DNA of 17,619 nt from Tychonema litorale BBK16 (lineage in GTDB: Bacteria; Cyanobacteriota; Cyanobacteriia; Cyanobacteriales; Microcoleaceae): contig NZ_JAKJHX010000113.1 of NCBI RefSeq assembly GCF_021648855.1, positions 1 to 17,619 of the forward strand. The letters are read 5' to 3'. How positions within the stretch are numbered: position 1 is the stretch's first letter; every line of letters starts with the position of its first letter. The translations under genes and the position numbers were made by a program. Of the stretch, positions 14,457 to 17,619 are shown in pieces. The notes under the pieces are model-generated. The model was not told the DNA's origin and ran no database searches. It was given only the letters and a program-made list of their open reading frames with translations.

Positions 14457-15866
14457 CTAAAAAATAACTTTTTGTCGTGTTTTATTGGTGAGAATTTGCA
14501 AATCTCTAGAAATTTCTACTGCTGGCGAAATCGGGTTGTCCAAACGGCGAGTTTCATGCGGAAGAATAGCAACAGAAGCCGCAGTTCGTTTTGCGATCGC
14601 CTCTAAAGTTTCTTGACCATACAATCGTTTACCATCCTTGACAACCAACTTCATTAATGCTATTGCAGAATCAGAATTATGATTTTCTTCTTCTGACAAT
14701 CCCAAACAATCTCCAAGAATTTGCCCATTTTTAATATGTCTAAAAATTTGCTTCCGCCCCGGATATGTCACCTTGCCACTTGCCTCTTTCATCACTGGAA
14801 TTCCATCAATTTCTACCAATTTATAAACACCATTTACAGGGGAACCGCTGACCAACTTTGTTCCCAAACCGTACCCGTCAATGCAAGCACCGGCACTTTT
14901 GAGTTTAGCAATTTCTCCCTCGTCCAAATCGCCACTGGCAATAATCGGAATTCCTGGAAGGATCGATCGCACTTCCTGCGACAATTTCACCAAGTCCCCA
15001 GAATCCAACCGCACCCCTTCTAACACTATTTCACCGCTGTTCACGCGATCGGCCAACTTACGCGCCGCCGCCAGAGTATCATAGGTATCGATCAACAACG
15101 GTGCACCCGGAAAATAGCGGTGAAACGCTGTAAATGCTTGCTCTTCACTACCTTCGAGAGCACTGATAGCCATCACCAAAGCATGAGCCATTGTACCCAC
15201 AGGTTTGCGCCCCAGCCTCAAAGCAGCCAAAACATTAGAAGTCCCATCAATCCCCGCAGCCAGCGCCGCCCTAGCCGCCCACACAGCAGCTTGAGGGCCA
15301 AAAGCTCTGCGCGTTCCAAATTCGAGCAACTTAGCGTCAGGGCCTGCCACATCGCGCAATCTGGCCGATCGCGTCGCAATCAAAGTTTGATAATTGATCG
15401 CATTCAGCAAATAAGTTTCCACCAATTGAGCTTGCCACAGAGGAGCCTCGATTCGCAACATTGGCTCATTGGCAAATACCGCCGTCCCCTCCGGCACCGC
15501 CCAGACATCCCCAGTAAAGCGGGCTGTGGCGAGTAGAGCCCAAAATCGATCGGGGGCACCTGCAAAAATGCCCGTAGACTGCAAAGCTGCTATTTGTGCT
15601 GGAGAAAACCGAAATTTCTCTAGATAGTCGAGAACTTGAGCTAAACCCATGGCGATCGCATAACCAAAACCTTCAGGTAAGCGGCGCGTGAATAATTCAA
15701 AACTCGCGATTCGCCCGTCGAGATTTTCCCCAACGTAACAAGCCGTCATCGTTAGCTGGTAGAGGTCGGTCAATAAGCTGTAGTCTTCTGAGGAAAGACA
15801 CAGTTCTTGGTCTTCTTGGATTTCTGCAAAACTTTGATGATACTGGCTTTCTGTGGCAGTTTTCAT
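14457..15866 (-). CDS. pncB: Nicotinate phosphoribosyltransferase
   Basis: This 469-residue enzyme joins nicotinate to PRPP to make nicotinate mononucleotide, the first step of the Preiss-Handler salvage route. Family signatures are TDLYQLTM (residues 33-40), SFELFTRRLPEGFGYAI, LLEFGTRRAFGPQAA (180-194), VGTMAHALVMA (223-233) with the catalytic-type histidine at 228, and LIDTYDT (258-264). GVRLDSGDL follows, then GYGLGTKLVSG. The ATG at 15866 is preferred; a TTG five codons upstream (15881) lengthens the frame without conserved sequence. A perfect TATAAT lies about 30 bases upstream, overlapped by a palindrome that may be an NrtR operator. The next gene in the pathway, nadD, follows after a 119-base repeat-filled gap. 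Confidence 0.95.
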   Translation of the reverse strand: MKTATESQYHQSFAEIQEDQELCLSSEDYSLLTDLYQLTMTACYVGENLDGRIASFELFTRRLPEGFGYAIAMGLAQVLDYLEKFRFSPAQIAALQSTGIFAGAPDRFWALLATARFTGDVWAVPEGTAVFANEPMLRIEAPLWQAQLVETYLLNAINYQTLIATRSARLRDVAGPDAKLLEFGTRRAFGPQAAVWAARAALAAGIDGTSNVLAALRLGRKPVGTMAHALVMAISALEGSEEQAFTAFHRYFPGAPLLIDTYDTLAAARKLADRVNSGEIVLEGVRLDSGDLVKLSQEVRSILPGIPIIASGDLDEGEIAKLKSAGACIDGYGLGTKLVSGSPVNGVYKLVEIDGIPVMKEASGKVTYPGRKQIFRHIKNGQILGDCLGLSEEENHNSDSAIALMKLVVKDGKRLYGQETLEAIAKRTAASVAILPHETRRLDNPISPAVEISRDLQILTNKTRQKVIF

Positions 15867-15894
15867 GGTATGACCGGGCAAACTACTTTTTTTA

Positions 15895-15900
15895 ATTATA
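15895..15900 (-). promoter_or_regulatory. -10 box of the pncB promoter
   Basis: The minus strand reads TATAAT here, a perfect consensus, 28 bases before the pncB ATG. No TTGACA-like -35 is seen at 16-19 bases, which would suit an activated or weak promoter. Confidence 0.5.
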
Positions 15901-15915
15901 GTGACTCACACCATA
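15897..15915. promoter_or_regulatory. Imperfect palindrome overlapping the pncB -10, candidate NrtR operator
   Basis: TATAGTG-ACTCA-CACCATA: the 7-base arms match at six of seven positions, with a GTG/CAC core. Its position over the -10 and spacer suits repression. NrtR is encoded three genes away and its family binds palindromes of about 20 bases at NAD genes. The assignment is inference. Confidence 0.4.
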
Positions 15916-16237
15916 TTTTTTATAAAGTTTTGATAAAGATTCCAGATGATTGTCTCAATATTTCTTTCTTACAACGCTGGAAACCTTGATTTAGCGTATA
16001 TTGACTATATAGTGTTATGGTAAGATTAATAAAAATTGCCAAGCAGTTTGTCAGTAAAATAAGCTTTTTACCAAATACGAGTTTACTACCCCCGATCGGC
16101 TTGGTAGCTAATTTCTCCCCCTCTCCCTTCATTGCAGACTAATAAGTAATTCAAATAAATATTGCTAAAGCAATCCAAAGGCTAAAATCAAGAGTAATCT
16201 AAAGGTATTCAGAACCAAGACAAGAGAGGCGGATTTT

Positions 16238-16387
16238 ATGAATCTTTCTAAGTCTTTAAAAAATGCGATGCGTTTCGTTTCGCAAGCAGCAATACGGCTT
16301 TTTAGTCCCAGCGATGACAACTATCCAAATACTGGAGTTCAACCTTTTGAGGGGAAATCTTCTAAAGACAACGATAAACGAGAATAA
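16238..16387 (+). CDS. Conserved-looking 49-residue small protein
   Basis: This short frame starts at ATG 16238, with GAGAGG 9 bases upstream as a plausible ribosome-binding site. The product begins MNLSKSLKNAMRFVSQ. It then has IRLFSPSDDNYPNTGVQPF and ends with a charged tail (EGKSSKDNDKRE). I recall small cyanobacterial proteins of about 45-60 residues sharing the 'FSPxDDxYPxTGVQPF' core, so this is probably a real conserved gene. They have no assigned function, although some were labelled isochorismate-synthase-like without good reason. The first 22 residues could form an amphipathic helix; the tail is hydrophilic and likely disordered. It is transcribed away from pncB and ends just before a palindromic repeat cluster. 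Confidence 0.7.
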   Translation: MNLSKSLKNAMRFVSQAAIRLFSPSDDNYPNTGVQPFEGKSSKDNDKRE

Positions 16388-16390
16388 TCA

Positions 16391-16452
16391 GGAATGATAT
16401 AGAGGACACGACAATGCCGTGTCCTCTATAAAAATGCCGTGTCCTCTATAAA
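16391..16452. repeat. Palindromic repeat remnant with a 20-bp tandem duplication
   Basis: GGAATGATATAGAGGACACG, the family's junction between hairpin and palindrome, is followed by ACAATGCCGTGTCC. The 20-base unit at 16413-16432 (AATGCCGTGTCC then TCTATAAA) is exactly repeated at 16433-16452. It lies between the convergent small-protein and phytol-kinase-like genes. Confidence 0.85.
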
Positions 16453-16468
16453 CCTGGAATGCGCTGCA

Positions 16469-17155
16469 TTACCAGAACTGATTCAGAAAAAAGGCGATCG
16501 CAGCACTGCCGATCGGCACTGTTAAATTATCAATTCCCCACTTAGAAACTGACTCCAAACTAGCAGCAACCAAAGCCACAATCGCAGATACTGCCCAAGT
16601 TTGCCAAACATTGCCTTGAACCACCAGCAAAATTAAACTGCTGACAAAAAAACTCACCAAATACATCGTTGCAGAACCTTCCCAACTTTTCTTCATCCCC
16701 CAAACTTGATAAATATGCTTGCCGTATTTCTGGCCGATAACAGCAGCCAATCCGTCCCCCCAAGTCATCACCAAAATGCCCAAAGCTGCGTATTCCTGAT
16801 GCTGTATTGGCCAGAACCAAGCTACGAGAATGCTGATAGTCACAGCATAGAAAAAAGTCCCCCAACTTTGTCGATGGATGCTGTTAAGACTAGGTAAAAT
16901 TGGGACTTGGTAGGAAATTAGCGCGATCGCAGCCGCTAAAATTCCCGCCGTTATCCCCACCCAACCGGGTATTTTCAGCCACCACGCCAGCAAAATCACA
17001 TTCCCCGTACCGATGTGCACCACCTTCCGCGAAACCTCTGAATCGACGGAAGTAAACCGATTTAACCCTTCAGCCACCAGTAAAATAAAGCCCAACCAGA
17101 TCCCCACGAGGGAAATTTGCAGCCACACAGTCGGAATTTCAGCAAATATAGACAC
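16469..17155 (-). CDS. Phytol kinase-like CTP-dependent polyprenol kinase (VTE5/SEC59/DGK1 family)
   Basis: This 228-residue integral membrane protein has about six or seven hydrophobic segments. Family marks are SRKVVHIGTG (residues 42-51), WGDGLAAVIGQKYGKH (132-147) followed by KKSWEG (155-160), and a final GIDNLTVPIGSA (207-218) after an acidic SLESVSKW. In plants and cyanobacteria VTE5 phosphorylates phytol freed from chlorophyll, so it can be reused for tocopherol or chlorophyll. SEC59 and DGK1 are relatives acting on dolichol and diacylglycerol. The length agrees with cyanobacterial phytol kinases; the exact lipid substrate is inferred. The ATG at 17155 starts a typical hydrophobic N-terminus. 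The 3' end lies just beside the 20-bp tandem repeat. Confidence 0.88.
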   Translation of the reverse strand: MSIFAEIPTVWLQISLVGIWLGFILLVAEGLNRFTSVDSEVSRKVVHIGTGNVILLAWWLKIPGWVGITAGILAAAIALISYQVPILPSLNSIHRQSWGTFFYAVTISILVAWFWPIQHQEYAALGILVMTWGDGLAAVIGQKYGKHIYQVWGMKKSWEGSATMYLVSFFVSSLILLVVQGNVWQTWAVSAIVALVAASLESVSKWGIDNLTVPIGSAAIAFFLNQFW

Positions 17156-17256
17156 GATTTTTAGGAAAAATTTAGATCGAGCACTGTTTACTACTTTAAG
17201 CGTACAATGCGATCGCGACCCTTGAAGTTTTGAGATTCTCAGACAATCTGATTGCT

Positions 17257-17538
17257 ATGCAATATGTATTAATAATTCACGAAATAGAAAATTATGAAGC
17301 CTGGAAAGAGGTATTTGATAGTGCTGCAATTATCCGAAAAGAAGCTGGAGAGCGATCGTATCAAGTATTAAAATATGAAAATGAACCCAACAAAATTGTT
17401 CATTTTTCCGCCTGGACATCAATCGCAGATGCTAGGGCATTTTTTGAGTCGCCAAGACTGGTAAAAATTAGAGAGGAAGCGGGAGTTAAAGCTCCTGAAT
17501 TTATATATCTAGACCAATTAGAGTCTGGAGTTTTGTGA
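17257..17538 (+). CDS. ABM-like dimeric alpha-beta-barrel protein
   Basis: This 93-residue protein fits the antibiotic-biosynthesis-monooxygenase / dimeric ferredoxin-like superfamily: strand MQYVLIIHEIENYEAWKEVF, helix, then strand (RSYQVLKYENEPNKIVHFSAW), helix (SIADARAFFESPRLVKIREEAG) and strand (APEFIYLDQLE). Members include monooxygenases, heme-degrading enzymes and cyclases, often with no known substrate. No heme or flavin ligand can be assigned. I use the ATG at 17257; a TTG frame upstream (17230) adds nine unconserved-looking residues. It diverges from the phytol-kinase-like gene; TACAAT at 17203-17208 could be its -10. Confidence 0.75.
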   Translation: MQYVLIIHEIENYEAWKEVFDSAAIIRKEAGERSYQVLKYENEPNKIVHFSAWTSIADARAFFESPRLVKIREEAGVKAPEFIYLDQLESGVL

Positions 17539-17565
17539 CATAACTTGCGATCGCCTTTGTAGAAT

Positions 17566-17619
17566 TTGACATACTCCCCGACAAACAGGCGCGGGGATTC
17601 TAATTCATGGTTCACAGAA
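17566..17619 (-). mobile_element. Probable right end of a second IS200/IS605-type element
   Basis: TTGACATACTCCCCG, loop ACAAACAGGCG, then CGGGGATTC (hairpin arms 17576-17580 and 17592-17596). Read on the minus strand this is GAATCCCCG...CGGGGAGTATGTCAA, which I recall as the 3' terminal hairpin after tnpB in cyanobacterial IS200/IS605 elements. This stretch also holds the 3' part of the guide-RNA scaffold. The tnpB itself would lie beyond the right edge on the minus strand. Confidence 0.55.

Larger units (their letters stand above)
15867..16237. other. Divergent regulatory gap between pncB and a small-protein gene
   Basis: These 371 A/T-rich bases carry the pncB promoter and palindrome (15895-15915) and a second perfect palindrome, ACTATATAGT (16004-16013), followed by GTTATGGTAAGAT. 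The pncB palindrome and this site share TATAGTG. A minus-strand frame at 15920-16132 has no convincing coding signal. Nothing else was recognised. Confidence 0.6.

Noticed and set aside
14881..15536. Plus-strand frames of 67-138 residues opposite pncB
   Set aside because: Antisense shadows of the conserved pncB coding sequence.
15867..15881. TTG start five codons upstream of pncB
   Set aside because: Weak start codon adding MPGHT with no conserved residues; the ATG at 15866 is adequate and closer to the family N-terminus.
15920..16132. 70-residue minus-strand frame with a hydrophobic stretch
   Set aside because: A/T-rich intergenic DNA, no ribosome-binding site, no recognised similarity, and it overlaps promoter-like elements.
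17400..17615. 71-residue minus-strand frame at the right edge
   Set aside because: It reads through the transposon-type hairpin and the antisense of the ABM-like gene.

Overview
The window looks like chromosomal DNA of a filamentous cyanobacterium, probably Oscillatoriales such as a Microcoleus or Oscillatoria relative. The order and genus are inference. The cyanobacterial assignment rests on many HIP1 octamers (GCGATCGC), a CrtO-type beta-carotene ketolase closely resembling the Synechocystis enzyme, a VTE5-like phytol kinase, and dispersed palindromic repeats of a kind common in these genomes. No tRNA, rRNA or CRISPR array was seen.

Left part (1-6.6 kb): the 5' end of an IS200/IS605-type tnpB on the minus strand runs off the left edge. 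It is followed on the plus strand by crtO, a saccharopine-dehydrogenase-like NADP-binding protein, a small exported protein, a glycine-zipper protein and a 442-residue protein of unknown function. Between the exported and glycine-zipper genes lies an 83-bp tandem duplication of a MITE-like palindromic repeat.

Middle (6.6-10 kb): a 625-residue protein with four PAS-like segments and no output domain, then a glutathionyl-hydroquinone reductase. The last codons and stop of the reductase lie inside another copy of the palindromic repeat.

NAD region (about 10-15.9 kb, all minus strand): in transcription order this carries pncB (nicotinate phosphoribosyltransferase), nadD (NaMN adenylyltransferase), an NrtR-type regulator with a degenerate Nudix box, a PchB-like chorismate mutase or isochorismate-pyruvate lyase, nadE (glutamine-dependent NAD synthase) and an unusual RTX-repeat/DUF192 fusion protein. 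The three enzymes make up the whole Preiss-Handler route from nicotinate to NAD. The regulator is of the family that senses NAD-derived ADP-ribose. An imperfect palindrome overlapping a perfect TATAAT upstream of pncB is a candidate operator.

Right part (15.9-17.6 kb): a regulatory gap, a 49-residue conserved-looking small protein, another repeat cluster, the phytol kinase-like gene (minus), an ABM/dimeric alpha-beta-barrel protein (plus), and at the right edge what appears to be the terminal hairpin of a second IS200/IS605-type element.

The most notable points are the self-contained, self-regulated NAD module with two unexpected passengers (chorismate-mutase-like and RTX-DUF192), the output-less PAS protein, the repeat family that has become part of a coding sequence, and a G-run heptamer array directly abutting the nadD start.
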